Assembly (NCBI GenBank): GCA_022828135.1
Contig: JAJEJB010000049.1
Location: 70,504-134,503 of the forward strand
Length of the DNA: 64,000 nt
Reading direction: 5' to 3'
From: Acidimicrobiia bacterium
Lineage (GTDB): Bacteria > Actinomycetota > Acidimicrobiia > Acidimicrobiales > Aldehydirespiratoraceae
Position 1 is the stretch's first letter, and every line of letters starts with the position of its first letter. This document shows positions 1 through 9,115 of this stretch, piece after piece. The notes beneath the pieces are model-generated. The model was not told the origin of the DNA. It did no database searches and worked only from the letters and a program-made list of their open reading frames with translations. The position numbers were made by a program, and so were the translations under genes.

Positions 1-1238
1 CGCAGCCACGCCTCGACCGGGTCGGACCAGGCACCGGCGAAGGCGATCCCGTCGAGGGGCCACACCGCGATGTCGCCACAGGCGCCCACCGTCAGCTCTC
101 CGATCTCGCCAGTCCGCCCCAGGCACGCGGCTCCGCCGCGAGTCGCCATCTCGAGCGCCTCGCGGGCGGTGAACAGGCTGGCCCGTCCTGCCTGGCCGTC
201 GCGCAGCCGGGCCATGAGCATGGCATTGCGGGCCTCTGTCCACATCGAGCCCGAGTCGGCCGACGCAGAGCCGTCCACGCCCAGGCCCACCGGCACCCCC
301 GCAGCCCGCAGCTCTCGCACCGGCGCCATCCCGGCCCCAAGGATCATGTTGGAGCTCGGGCAGTGGGCCACACCGGTGCCCCAACGGCCCAGCCTCGAGA
401 TCTCGGCGGCGTTGGGCTGCACGCAGTGGGCGATCCAGGACCGGTCGGTTCCCCACCCGCAGTGCTCGAAGTAGTCCACCGGGCGCATCCCGAACCTCTC
501 CACGCAGAAGCCGTCCTCGCCGACGTCCTCGGCCAGGTGGGTGTGCAGCCGCACGTCGAGGCGCTCGGCCAGCTCCGCGGTGGCCGTCATCAGCTCGGTC
601 GACACCGAGAACGGCGAGCACGGCGCCAGTGCGACGCGCACCATCGCCCCGGGCGAACGGTCGTGATGGGCGGCCACCAGACGCTCGGACTCGGCCAGGA
701 TCACGTCGTCGGTCTGCACCACCGAGTCGGGCGGCAGCCCGCCGTCCTTCTCGCCCAGCGACATCGAGCCCCGGGTGGGGTGGAAGCGCACGCCCAGGTC
801 GGCCGCGGCCGCGATCTCGGCCGAGACCAGGTCGCCGCCGCCCACCGGATGGACGTACAGGTGGTCGGTGCTGGTGGTGCATCCACTCAGGGCCAGCTCG
901 GCCAGGCCCACCCAGGCCGACACATGAGCCGCCTCTTCGTCGAGCCGGGCCCACAGCGGGTAGAGCGTGCGCAGCCAGTCGAACAGGTTGCCGTCGAGGG
1001 CGGGGCGGAAGGCCCGGGTCAGATTCTGGTAAAGGTGGTGGTGGGTGTTGATGAGCCCCGGCGTGACCAGGCAGTCGGCGGCGTCGACGGTGCGGGCCGC
1101 GCCGGCGGGCTCGGAGCCGGCCGGACCCACCCCCGACACGAACCCGTCGGTGACGGCCACCCAGCCACCGGCGATCTCGGTGCGTTGCCCGTCCATGGCG
1201 GCCACCAGCCGAGCATTGCGAACCAGCAGGTCAGTCAC
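1..1238 (-). CDS. 8-oxoguanine deaminase-like amidohydrolase (3' end cut by window)
   Basis: Metal-dependent amidohydrolase of the TRZ/ATZ family, best fit 8-oxoguanine deaminase (8-oxoguanine to urate plus ammonia) or a related aminopurine or triazine deaminase. The frame is open from a GTG at 1238 to the window edge (412 codons). The N-terminal beta-strands (residues 4-58) run into the metal motif NTHHHLYQN with H66 and H68. Later ligands are visible in LHTHLAED, the WIAHCVQP histidine and the VDGSASAD aspartate. It is the last visible gene of a minus-strand cluster with XDH, SsnA and an LLM oxidoreductase, which supports purine catabolism. An in-frame ATG at codon 15 is a weaker alternative start because it would cut the first strand. 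Family is certain; substrate is inferred. Confidence 0.8.
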   Translation of the reverse strand, partial: MTDLLVRNARLVAAMDGQRTEIAGGWVAVTDGFVSGVGPAGSEPAGAARTVDAADCLVTPGLINTHHHLYQNLTRAFRPALDGNLFDWLRTLYPLWARLDEEAAHVSAWVGLAELALSGCTTSTDHLYVHPVGGGDLVSAEIAAAADLGVRFHPTRGSMSLGEKDGGLPPDSVVQTDDVILAESERLVAAHHDRSPGAMVRVALAPCSPFSVSTELMTATAELAERLDVRLHTHLAEDVGEDGFCVERFGMRPVDYFEHCGWGTDRSWIAHCVQPNAAEISRLGRWGTGVAHCPSSNMILGAGMAPVRELRAAGVPVGLGVDGSASADSGSMWTEARNAMLMARLRDGQAGRASLFTAREALEMATRGGAACLGRTGEIGELTVGACGDIAVWPLDGIAFAGAWSDPVEAWL

Positions 1239-1257
1239 CGCAGTAGGTCCCGGACAG

Positions 1258-1305
1258 GAATTGGCAGCGGTGGGTGCCCGAAACGGCCTTGTGGGCTGCC
1301 AGTTC
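1258..1305. repeat. Inverted repeat family B, copy 1
   Basis: Arms GAATTGGCAGC (1258-1268) and GCTGCCAGTTC (1295-1305) are complementary at 10 of 11 positions around a 26-nt loop. It lies between the LLM oxidoreductase stop and the amidohydrolase start. Near-identical arms recur at 19076 and 25241. There is no T-run, so it looks more like a REP-type intergenic palindrome than a classical terminator. Confidence 0.75.
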
Positions 1306-1316
1306 GGGCGTGGTCG

Positions 1317-2336
1317 TCAGATTTTCCATTCGGCGAAGGCGTCGATCATCCCCTCGGCATCCGGTCCGAGCGGGTACAGGATCGGCGTGGTGCAGCCGTT
1401 GTCGATGTAGTGGCGGACCTTGGCCCGGCACTCGTCGGCGGTGCCGGCCGCGCATAGCAGCTGCACCACCTCGTCGGGCACCAGCTTCGAGGCGGCCTCC
1501 ACCTGCTCGAGGGTGGCCGGCCAGGTCAGCACCGAGCCGACCTCGTCGAGCAGCGACTGCGACACGCCCGAGGCCTTCATGATGTGGGGCTGCTGGCCCA
1601 GGTACTGGGTGATCAGCATGCGCCCACCGTCGAGCGCCTCGGTCCGCTCGGCCTCGGAGTCGCCGGTAGCCATCGAGCACACGATCAACTGGGGACGGTC
1701 GAGGTCGTCGACGGTGCGACCCACCCGGGCCGCCCCCTCGGCCAAGTGCTCCATGGCCTGCGCGTTGTACTGGGGCGACACCAGGTAGTTGAACACCACT
1801 CCGTCGGCGATCTCGCCGGTGAGGGCCATCATCTTGGCGCCGGTCGCCCCGATGTAGATGGGCACGTCCTTGGGGCGGCGCTCCTGCTGGACGTAGTCGA
1901 GCTCCACCCCGTCAAACTGCACGAACTCGCCGTCGAAGGTGACGGTCTGGTCGTTCAGAAGGCCGCGGCACGCCTCCACGATCTCGCGCATCGCCTTCAG
2001 GGGGCGCACCCGGCTCACGCCCACCTTCGACGCCAGCGGCTCCCACCAGGCACCGATGCCGAGCAGGATGCGGCCCGGGGCCAGATCGTCGAGGGTGGAG
2101 AAGGTGGACGCCAGCCGGGCCGGGTTGCGGGTCCAGCAGTCCACCACGCCGCTGCCCACCTTGATCGTGTCGGTGACCGCCGCGATGGCAGCCATGGGCA
2201 CCACCGCGTCGCGCACCAGCCGGGAGTCGGCCTGCCACACGGCGTCGAAGCCCTTGGACTCGGCGTAGCGGGACAGCTCCATCGACTCGGCGAGGGTGTG
2301 GGCGTCCTGGATGTAGAGGGCTACGGGTTGGGTCAT
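1317..2336 (-). CDS. LLM-class F420-dependent oxidoreductase
   Basis: 339-aa luciferase-like monooxygenase-fold protein, the actinobacterial type that normally uses coenzyme F420. The TIM-barrel features are visible: [15 protein letters not shown] near the N-terminus, [18 protein letters not shown], and [17 protein letters not shown] around residue 95. Length is normal for the family. The ATG at 2336 has an AGGAG Shine-Dalgarno six bases upstream. It follows the SsnA-like gene by 36 bases on the same strand, so it is probably cotranscribed with the XDH cluster. It may reduce or oxygenate a heterocyclic intermediate, but substrate cannot be read from sequence and F420 use is inferred from family. 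Confidence 0.88.
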   Translation of the reverse strand: MTQPVALYIQDAHTLAESMELSRYAESKGFDAVWQADSRLVRDAVVPMAAIAAVTDTIKVGSGVVDCWTRNPARLASTFSTLDDLAPGRILLGIGAWWEPLASKVGVSRVRPLKAMREIVEACRGLLNDQTVTFDGEFVQFDGVELDYVQQERRPKDVPIYIGATGAKMMALTGEIADGVVFNYLVSPQYNAQAMEHLAEGAARVGRTVDDLDRPQLIVCSMATGDSEAERTEALDGGRMLITQYLGQQPHIMKASGVSQSLLDEVGSVLTWPATLEQVEAASKLVPDEVVQLLCAAGTADECRAKVRHYIDNGCTTPILYPLGPDAEGMIDAFAEWKI

Positions 2337-2372
2337 GGCGTCTCCTAATGCGGCCGAATGCGGCTCAGCCTC

Positions 2373-3461
2373 TTACGGCATCTCTTCGAGCTTGGCGAAC
2401 AGTCTGGCGGCGGCCTCGGCGGCTTTGGCTCTGATCTCCTCGGCGTCCACCCGGGTCGGCCGGCCGTCGCGCAGCACGGTCTCGCCACCGACGACGACCT
2501 CCAGGGGCCGGACTCCGGTGGTGAAGGCCAGCGACCACGGGTCCATGCGGTCATACGACCAGACCACCGTGTCGTCGAGGGCTTCGGGGAACAGTCTCCA
2601 GCCGGCTTCCAGCCAACTCCATGCCGTCTCGGGGGTGGCGGTCACGTCGTCTTCCCGGTGGCGTATGTAGGCCACCCGGAACTCGTCGAGCATGGCCGCG
2701 CCGATCCCGTCGGTGCCCAGAGCCACCAGGTTGGACCGGCCGGCGGGCCGGGCGTAGCCGACCCGGTTGTTCATGTTGGAGCGGGGGTTGTGCACGATCG
2801 TGCCCGGAAGGTCGCGGTCGAGGTGCACGGCGTGGACCACCAGCCAGTCGTCGCGGGCCAGCTGCTCCAGCCGGTACCCGGCCTCCAGGTCGGCGGTGCC
2901 CTCCGACACGTGGATGTGGACCCCGGTGCCGTGGTCGGCGGCCAATCCCGCAGCGGCCTCCAGCGTCTCGTCGGAGCAGGTGAACGCGGCGTGGACGCCC
3001 ACATGGCCCCGCCCGCCGGCTCGAAGGAACCGGTCATTCTCGACGAGGCCCGCCCGGGCGCCCGCCGATCCGTGCCGGTCGGTCACCCCGTAGGCGCAGT
3101 CCACCCGCACTCCGACCTCGGCGCAGGCTCCGGCGATCACGTCCAGCGACCCTTCGATGGCGTTGGGGGATTCGTGATGGTCGATGATTGCGGTGGTGCC
3201 CGACTCCAGGGCTTCCAGCGCGCCGAGCTTCGCCGACCACTCGATGATGTCGAGGTCGAGGGCCTGGTCCAGACGCCACCAGATCAGCTCCAGGATCTCC
3301 AGGAATCCCGTGGGGGTGCGGGGCGGCGCGGGCATGCCCCGGGCCAGGGCGGAGTACAGGTGGTGGTGGGCGCACACCATCCCCGGCGTGGTCCGGCTGT
3401 CGCTGCCGACCCTCTGCGGGGGCGCGGCGGCAGTCCCGGGATCTGGGGCCGTGCCGGTCAC
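2373..3461 (-). CDS. ssnA: SsnA-like aminohydrolase with short N-terminus
   Basis: 362-aa amidohydrolase closely resembling SsnA, a putative aminohydrolase found beside selenium-dependent molybdenum hydroxylases. Family hallmarks are AHHHLYSALARGM (metal ligands H32 and H34), ILELIWWRLDQALD, GTTAIIDHHESPNAIEGS and the late LGTDGIG aspartate. The GTG at 3461 overlaps the XDH stop (GTGA), indicating translational coupling. Oddity: SsnA proteins are usually about 440 aa with roughly 60 residues of beta-sandwich before the HxH motif. Here only about 31 low-complexity residues precede it, and no better upstream start exists in frame. It may be a naturally reduced version, or the first strands may be lost. 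Role in purine or heterocycle breakdown is inferred from context. Confidence 0.8.
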   Translation of the reverse strand: MTGTAPDPGTAAAPPQRVGSDSRTTPGMVCAHHHLYSALARGMPAPPRTPTGFLEILELIWWRLDQALDLDIIEWSAKLGALEALESGTTAIIDHHESPNAIEGSLDVIAGACAEVGVRVDCAYGVTDRHGSAGARAGLVENDRFLRAGGRGHVGVHAAFTCSDETLEAAAGLAADHGTGVHIHVSEGTADLEAGYRLEQLARDDWLVVHAVHLDRDLPGTIVHNPRSNMNNRVGYARPAGRSNLVALGTDGIGAAMLDEFRVAYIRHREDDVTATPETAWSWLEAGWRLFPEALDDTVVWSYDRMDPWSLAFTTGVRPLEVVVGGETVLRDGRPTRVDAEEIRAKAAEAAARLFAKLEEMP

Positions 3462-6133
3462 GGTTGGGGCACTACAGGCTGATGAGTGTTGATGGGCAGG
3501 CGGTTGCGCCACACCCCGTCCACCTGGCGCATGGCCTCGGCCACCGCTCCGGCGGTGGGCACCAGTCCGATCTCGCCGACACCCTTGATGCCGTAGGGCG
3601 AGTCGGGCTGGGGGGCCTCGACCAGGATCACGTCCACCGGCGGCATGTCCTTGGCCCGGATGATGTCGAGCCCCCTCAGGGTGTCGAAGCGGGGCTTGCC
3701 GTCGGTGTCGCAGGGAAAGTCCTCGCTCAGTGCGTAGCCCAGGCCCATGTGGACGCTGCCCTCGATCTGGCCCTCGCACAGCAGCGGGTTGACCGCCCGT
3801 CCCACGTCGTGGGCGGCCACCACCTTCTCCACCTTGCCGGTCTTCGGGTCGGCGATCACCATCTGGGCCGCGTAGCCGAAAGTGGAGTGGATGACCGGGT
3901 TCTCCAGGCCGTCGCTGAGCTTGTTGGTCCAGTCCACCCGGTACTCGCCCTCGTAGTCGACCCCGGTGAGGCAGCCGCCGTCCTTGGCCGCCCGGCACGC
4001 GTCGGCGACCGACCCGGCCCCCATCAGCGTTCCCCGCGAGCCGGTGGTCTGGCCGGCGCCCAGTTCCCGGCTCGTGTCGACGTACACCTTGACCTGGTCG
4101 GGCCGCACGCCGAGTTCCTCCACCGCCACCTGCAGGGCCACGGTGTGCACGCCCTGGCCCATCTCGGTCCAGCAGTGACGCACCTCCACGACGGTGTCGG
4201 GTCCGGCCGGCGTCCCGGCCGGGTGGGCCGCGTCGGCCACGAAATGCACCACGGCCTTGCTGATCTCCTTGAAACCGTTGCCGAGCCCGGAGTTCTTGAG
4301 ACCCAGCCCGAGTCCGACCGCCTTGCCGGCCGCGATGGCCTCGTCGTAGGCCGGCTTGATGGCCTCCAGGCAATCCATGGCACCGAGGCTGCCGCCGTCC
4401 ATGATCTGGCCCGGGCCCCAGACGGCTCCGGGGTACACCGCGTTGCGCCGGCGGATCTCCCAGCCGCTGATGCCCACCGCGTCGGCCAGGCGGTCCAGGG
4501 CGCCCTCCATGGCGAACTGGGCCTGGTTGGCGCCGAAGCCCCGGAAGGCGCCGCAAACGCTGTTGTTGGTGCGGGCCGCCACCGCTTCGACGTCGACGAC
4601 CGGCACCACGTAGGGGCCGCAGGCATGGCCGGCTGCTCTCTCCAGCACCTTCATACCCACCGAGGCGTAGGGGCCGGAGTCGCCCAGCATCCGGGCCCGC
4701 AGGCCGGTGAGGCGGCCCTCGGCGTCGCAGCCCACGGCCAACTCGATGCGCACCGGATGCCGCTTGGGATGCACCAGCAGCGACTCCTCGCGCGAGAACG
4801 TCGTCTTGACGGGACGGTCCAGCAGCCAGGCCGCCAGCGCGGTCTGGGTCTGGTTGGCGCAGTCCTCCTTGCCCCCGAAGGCTCCGCCGTTGGCGACCTG
4901 CTCGGCCCAGATGCGGCTGCTGTCGATCCCGAGCACGGCCGCGGTCTGGTCGCGGTCGTCCCACACGCCCTGGCCGCCGGTGTAGAGGTCCAGGCCGCGC
5001 TCGCCGTCGACGATCTTGGGCACGGCCAGGGTCGACTCGGGCTCCAGGAAGGCCTGCTCCACCCGCTGGGTCTGGAACGTCTCCCGCACGACGTGGGCCG
5101 AAGACGCCAACGCATCTTCCACGTCGCCGCCCCGGGCGTAGGTCGACACCGACAGGATGTTGCCGTCCAGTCCCCAGACCGCGTCCTCGGCGCCGTCGGC
5201 CACAGCCGCGGCCGGGTCGGTGATCGGGGGCAGCGGCTCGTAGACCACGTCGACCAGTTCCGCCGCCCGGCGGGCCGTCTCGCGGCTGTCGGCCACCACC
5301 AGGGCCATGATGTCGCCCAAATACGACGTGCGGCCGCCCTCGGGTATGAACACCGGCCAGTCCTTGTGGATCAGCCCGATGCGCAGGTCGCCGGGAACGT
5401 CGGCTCCGGTGAACACGGCCGCCACGCCGGGCTGGGCCTCTGCCCGGCTGGTGTCGATGGATATGACGTCGGCCCGGGCGTGCTCGGCCAGGTGCACCGC
5501 GCCGTGGAGCATTCCCGGCGCCGTCATGTCGTCGATGTAGAGCTTGTCGCCCAGCGCCAGGTCGGTGGACTCGTAGCGGGCGGCGCGGGACCCCACGCCC
5601 CGAACGATCTCCACCGCAGTTCCGTCGGCACCGATCCCGTCGGCCCCGGTGGCCAGCATGTCAACCGCGTCGAGGATCTTCAGGTAGCCGGTGCAGCGGC
5701 AGAGGTGGGCGCCGAGATGGCGTGAGGCCTGGTCGCGGGTGAGGCCGGCGCCCTTGTTGTCGATCAGCGCCTTGACCCGCATCAGGATCCCAGGCGTGCA
5801 GAAGCCGCACTGCACGGCTCCGGCTGCCCCGAATGCGGCCGCATAGCGGTGGCGCTCCTCGTCGCTGAGGCCCTCGGGGGTGACGATCTCGGCACCCTGG
5901 GCCTTCTCGAGGGGGATCTGGCACGCCACCCGGGCCTTGCCGTTGAGGAGGACCGTGCAGCAGCCGCACTGGCCCGACGGAGAGCAGCCGTCCTTGGCCG
6001 CGATCAGCCCGAGCTCCTCCCGCAGGGCGGCGAGCAGGTGGGGGTGGTCGCCGACGCGCACCGTGGAGCCGTTGCATACGAACTCCGTCACCGTCGGCGC
6101 GGCGGGTTCAGTGCGTTCCTGGAGGTCGGTCAT
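3458..6133 (-). CDS. Fused Fe-S/molybdopterin xanthine dehydrogenase, selenium-dependent type
   Basis: 891-aa molybdenum hydroxylase joining the 2Fe-2S and Mo-binding parts of xanthine dehydrogenase without a FAD domain. Residues 1-160 carry the plant-type cluster (C50, C56, C59, C71) and the second cluster (C109, C112, C145, C147). Residues from about 185 are the Mo domain, with GGAFGGKED, CGAFRGFGANQAQ and the catalytic glutamate E854 in GVGEIG. The arrangement plus an adjacent ssnA is the pattern of selenium-dependent xanthine dehydrogenases, where selenium is a labile cofactor ligand, not selenocysteine. A FAD partner and maturation factors are not in the window. A TTG ten codons upstream (6163) also opens the frame, but ATG 6133 has GGGGAG before it. 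First gene of the minus-strand cluster. Confidence 0.88.
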   Translation of the reverse strand: MTDLQERTEPAAPTVTEFVCNGSTVRVGDHPHLLAALREELGLIAAKDGCSPSGQCGCCTVLLNGKARVACQIPLEKAQGAEIVTPEGLSDEERHRYAAAFGAAGAVQCGFCTPGILMRVKALIDNKGAGLTRDQASRHLGAHLCRCTGYLKILDAVDMLATGADGIGADGTAVEIVRGVGSRAARYESTDLALGDKLYIDDMTAPGMLHGAVHLAEHARADVISIDTSRAEAQPGVAAVFTGADVPGDLRIGLIHKDWPVFIPEGGRTSYLGDIMALVVADSRETARRAAELVDVVYEPLPPITDPAAAVADGAEDAVWGLDGNILSVSTYARGGDVEDALASSAHVVRETFQTQRVEQAFLEPESTLAVPKIVDGERGLDLYTGGQGVWDDRDQTAAVLGIDSSRIWAEQVANGGAFGGKEDCANQTQTALAAWLLDRPVKTTFSREESLLVHPKRHPVRIELAVGCDAEGRLTGLRARMLGDSGPYASVGMKVLERAAGHACGPYVVPVVDVEAVAARTNNSVCGAFRGFGANQAQFAMEGALDRLADAVGISGWEIRRRNAVYPGAVWGPGQIMDGGSLGAMDCLEAIKPAYDEAIAAGKAVGLGLGLKNSGLGNGFKEISKAVVHFVADAAHPAGTPAGPDTVVEVRHCWTEMGQGVHTVALQVAVEELGVRPDQVKVYVDTSRELGAGQTTGSRGTLMGAGSVADACRAAKDGGCLTGVDYEGEYRVDWTNKLSDGLENPVIHSTFGYAAQMVIADPKTGKVEKVVAAHDVGRAVNPLLCEGQIEGSVHMGLGYALSEDFPCDTDGKPRFDTLRGLDIIRAKDMPPVDVILVEAPQPDSPYGIKGVGEIGLVPTAGAVAEAMRQVDGVWRNRLPINTHQPVVPQP

Positions 6134-6189
6134 GGCCGCGTACGTCTCCCCACATTCGCACAATACACAACTTCGACCCCCGATCTAGC

Positions 6190-6237
6190 AAAAAGTTCCC
6201 CGTCAGGCTGGCAGTTGAGCGCCGGCCGGCGGCCAGC
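6190..6237 (-). terminator. Possible terminator after the molybdopterin oxidoreductase
   Basis: On the minus strand, arms GCTGGC and GCCAGC (6207-6237) enclose a self-complementary CGCCGGCCGGCG core and are followed twelve bases later by a five-T run (6194-6190). It sits between the stop at 6247 and the XDH start, so it could separate the two transcripts. Confidence 0.4.
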
Positions 6238-6246
6238 AGCCACCGG

Positions 6247-7980
6247 TCAGGCGTCCACCGTCACCGTGATGGTGTGCCATCCCTCGGCGCCGTTGGGGGC
6301 GGGATCGACTGGCTCCCCGCTCTGGGTGATGCCGTCGCCGTCGGTGGCCCGCACCTGGATCCGGTGCCGGCCCTCGCTGGGGGTCCACTCGCGGTGCCAC
6401 TGCACCCAGCTCTCGTCACCCAGGGCCTCGCCCAGCTGGCACGGCTGCCATCCCTCGTTGTCGATGTTGACCTCGACCCGCTCGATGCCTCGGGTAGGGG
6501 CCCAGGCGATGCCCGCGATCGGGGTGGTCTGGCCGGCGACCAGGCCGCGGCCGGCGTCGGGCACATCGATGCGGCTCTGGGTCTTCATCGGACCCTCCTT
6601 GGACCAGCCCCTCGGCACCCAGTAGCCGTCGAACCCGTCCCAGGTGGTGAGGTGGATCTCATCGATCCACTTGACCGCTGAGACGTAGCCGTAGAGGCCG
6701 GCCACCACCAGCCGGGCCGGGAAGCCGTGGTTGGTGGGCAGGAACTCGTCGTTCATGCCGATGGCCAGGATGGCGTTGCGTCCGTCGTACACCAGCGGAG
6801 TTGGGAAGCCGGCCGTCCAGTCGTCCACCGAGCGTCCCACCACCTGGTCCGCGCCGGCCTGAACCCCGGCCCGGTCCAGCAGTACGGACAGCGGGACCCC
6901 GGTCCAGACCGCGTTGCCGACCAGGTTGCCCCCCACCCGGTTCGACACGCACGACAGGGTGATGACGTAGTCGGACAGGTCCATGGCCTGGATCTCGTCG
7001 AAGGTGAGTTCGTAGGGGTTGTCGACCATGCCGGTGAAGCGCAGCCGCCAGCTGGTCGGGTCGATCTGAGGCACCTGGCCGAAGGCGGTGTCGATCCGGT
7101 AGAAGCTGTCGTTGGGCGTCACGTAGGAGGAGATGCCGGCCACATCGCCGTCCAGCGTGTCGAGCGCGGCCACCTGCTCCTGCACGGATGGCCCGGCCGG
7201 CGCCGGCGCGGTCGTGCTGGTGGTGGACGCCGGTGCCGCGGCCGCCTCTGTGGTGGACGGCCGGGGGGCGGTGGTGGTGGCCGCCGACCGCAGCGTGTTC
7301 GTCTCCAGGAACTGTTCCGCGGCCGACTGGCCCCGCAATGCCCGGCCCAGGCCGACCATGGCCAGCGCGGCCGCACCGGCGCCGACTGCATACGCGAAGA
7401 AGGCCCGCCGCGTCTGCGCCTCTGCGGGTGCCGCCACCTCGGCGACGGGTTCCGGCTGCTCCGGATCCACAGGGAGGGTCGCGGGCGACCGAACATCTCG
7501 TTTGGCTAGGCGGCCGACCAGCAGCAGCGTTGTCCCCGCGGCGAGCGCGGCGGCTGCCAGTCCCACAATCCATGACCCGGCGGCCGGGCTTATCGGGTTG
7601 CGGGCCGCGGCCCAGCCGCCCAGCAGACCGAACAGCGCGAACCCGGCCAGCATCGCCCGCGGACGCCCGCGCGCCGCGAAGCGCCCCAGCACCCCGCCGA
7701 GAACCAGCGAACCCACGATGATGCCTGCCGTGAGCAGGGTCTTCTGGCTGGCGCCGAAGTTGGCGATGCTGAACCTCACGACATCGCCGGGGGTGTAGTC
7801 GCTGAGCAGCTCGCTCACCGCCACCACCAGCGACGGGATGGACTCGGAGGCTCCTTCCACGAGCTCGCCGAACCCCAAGCCGACGGCGGCACCCGCAGTT
7901 CCTGCCAGTGCGCCCATGAGTGAGGGAACGGCGTCGGGCGAGGATCCCGCCAGCTTCCCGGCGGATTCTTGGTCTGTCAC
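6247..7980 (-). CDS. Membrane-anchored sulfite-oxidase-family molybdopterin oxidoreductase (paralog 1)
   Basis: 577-aa protein with three parts. Residues 1-160 hold about four hydrophobic helices (for example LTAGIIVGSLVLGGVLG and AMLAGFALFGLLGGWAAA). A further helix, FFAYAVGAGAAALAMVGLG, begins near residue 190 and leads into an Ala/Thr/Pro linker. The rest is a sulfite oxidase fold catalytic domain with the Mo-ligand cysteine in ITLSCVSNRVGG, then GFPARLVVAGLYGYVSAVKW and a C-terminal Mo-co dimerisation domain. The catalytic part should face outside the cytoplasm; electron acceptor and substrate are unknown. GTG 7980 has AAGGAG seven bases upstream. A paralog with the same layout lies at 10612-12765. 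Confidence 0.85.
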   Translation of the reverse strand: MTDQESAGKLAGSSPDAVPSLMGALAGTAGAAVGLGFGELVEGASESIPSLVVAVSELLSDYTPGDVVRFSIANFGASQKTLLTAGIIVGSLVLGGVLGRFAARGRPRAMLAGFALFGLLGGWAAARNPISPAAGSWIVGLAAAALAAGTTLLLVGRLAKRDVRSPATLPVDPEQPEPVAEVAAPAEAQTRRAFFAYAVGAGAAALAMVGLGRALRGQSAAEQFLETNTLRSAATTTAPRPSTTEAAAAPASTTSTTAPAPAGPSVQEQVAALDTLDGDVAGISSYVTPNDSFYRIDTAFGQVPQIDPTSWRLRFTGMVDNPYELTFDEIQAMDLSDYVITLSCVSNRVGGNLVGNAVWTGVPLSVLLDRAGVQAGADQVVGRSVDDWTAGFPTPLVYDGRNAILAIGMNDEFLPTNHGFPARLVVAGLYGYVSAVKWIDEIHLTTWDGFDGYWVPRGWSKEGPMKTQSRIDVPDAGRGLVAGQTTPIAGIAWAPTRGIERVEVNIDNEGWQPCQLGEALGDESWVQWHREWTPSEGRHRIQVRATDGDGITQSGEPVDPAPNGAEGWHTITVTVDA

Positions 7981-8104
7981 AACTGGCTCCTTGGCCGCCT
8001 CGGATCGATTGTTTCGCTCGCCGAGATCGTACGCCTTTCGTCACCGAGCGCAATGGGCCATAGTGAACGGATGGAGACCGGGATCCGGCGCCGATGAAGC
8101 ACCG

Positions 8105-9115
8105 ATGACGGGCCGCTCCGACGACCTGCGCCTATGGGGCTACGACGACCGCGTGGCCGGTCCCGCCGAGGACGGAGCCCGGGTCGGGCGGGTCGTGCAG
8201 GTGGATCGAGGCGAATGCGACGTGGTGACGGCCGCGGGCATGGTGCGGGCCGGCTCGGACTCCGTGCGAGCCCAGGCCGAGACAGCGCCCGTCACCGGAG
8301 ACTGGGTGCAGGTGACGAGCCAACACGAGGTCGTGCTGATCGGCCGCGTGCTGCCCCGGCTCACGGCCCTCACCCGCCGGGATCCCGCCGAACGCGACGC
8401 CGAGCAGGTGCTGGCGGCCAACTTCGACACCGTCGGCATCGTCGCCGGCCTCGATCGGCCCCTGCCGCCGGGACGGTTCGAACGCATGCTGGTGATGGCT
8501 CGTGACAGCGGGGCCGCCATCGTGATCCTGCTCACCAAGGCCGATCGGGCCCCGGATGCCGCCGCCGCGGCTGAGACGGTCCGGGCCGTGGCCGGCGATG
8601 TCGACGTCCTGACGTTGAGCGCGCGCCGCGGCCTGGGTCTGGACGACCTGCGGTCCCGGCTCGGTCCCGGCAGAACCTTGGCCCTCGTGGGTGCCAGCGG
8701 GTCGGGAAAGTCGACTCTGGTGAACGCCCTGGCCGGTGCCGAGGTTGCCGCCACCGCGAAGGTCCGGTCGTCCGACCGGCGGGGCCGGCACACCACCGTG
8801 GCCCGCCGGCTCGTGCTCCTGCCCGACAACGGCGGCATGGTGCTCGACACGCCGGGGGTGCGAGCCCTCGGCCTGATCGACGCGCAGGAGGCGTTGAGCC
8901 GCGTCTTCAGCGACATCGAGGAGCACGGTCTCAGCTGCCGGTTCTCGGACTGCGCCCACGGCGTCGAACCCGACTGTGCGGTGACCGCGGCCGTGGAGCG
9001 AGGTGAGATGGATCCCCGCCGGCTGCAGCGCTTCCTCGCCCTGCGCGGCGAGATCGAGCAACAGAGGATCCGCGAGGAGCAGCGGGCTAGAGCTGCGGCT
9101 CGGGGCCGCCGCTGA
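8105..9115 (+). CDS. rsgA: Ribosome small-subunit-dependent GTPase A
   Basis: 336-aa RsgA/YjeQ family GTPase that checks maturation of the 30S decoding site. The N-terminal OB-fold covers about residues 25-85. The GTPase domain is circularly permuted as expected: LLTKAD (G4) at about 143-147, GASGSGKST (G1) at about 195-203, then RHTTVARRL and LDTPGVR (G3). The C-terminal zinc finger begins with C278 in CRFSDCAH and continues to EPDC. Start ATG 8105 puts the conserved WGYDDRV motif near the N-terminus; an in-frame GTG at 8063 is possible. It is divergent from the molybdopterin enzyme, and its 3' end overlaps the convergent ligase gene by 29 bases. Confidence 0.93.
   Translation: MTGRSDDLRLWGYDDRVAGPAEDGARVGRVVQVDRGECDVVTAAGMVRAGSDSVRAQAETAPVTGDWVQVTSQHEVVLIGRVLPRLTALTRRDPAERDAEQVLAANFDTVGIVAGLDRPLPPGRFERMLVMARDSGAAIVILLTKADRAPDAAAAAETVRAVAGDVDVLTLSARRGLGLDDLRSRLGPGRTLALVGASGSGKSTLVNALAGAEVAATAKVRSSDRRGRHTTVARRLVLLPDNGGMVLDTPGVRALGLIDAQEALSRVFSDIEEHGLSCRFSDCAHGVEPDCAVTAAVERGEMDPRRLQRFLALRGEIEQQRIREEQRARAAARGRR

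Noticed and set aside
3464..5725. Long open frame on the plus strand opposite the xanthine dehydrogenase gene
   Set aside because: High GC keeps antisense frames open; composition is His/Val/Gly-rich without domains, while the minus strand has all XDH motifs.
6134..6163. TTG start for XDH ten codons upstream
   Set aside because: ATG 6133 has GGGGAG upstream, and the extra residues add nothing conserved.
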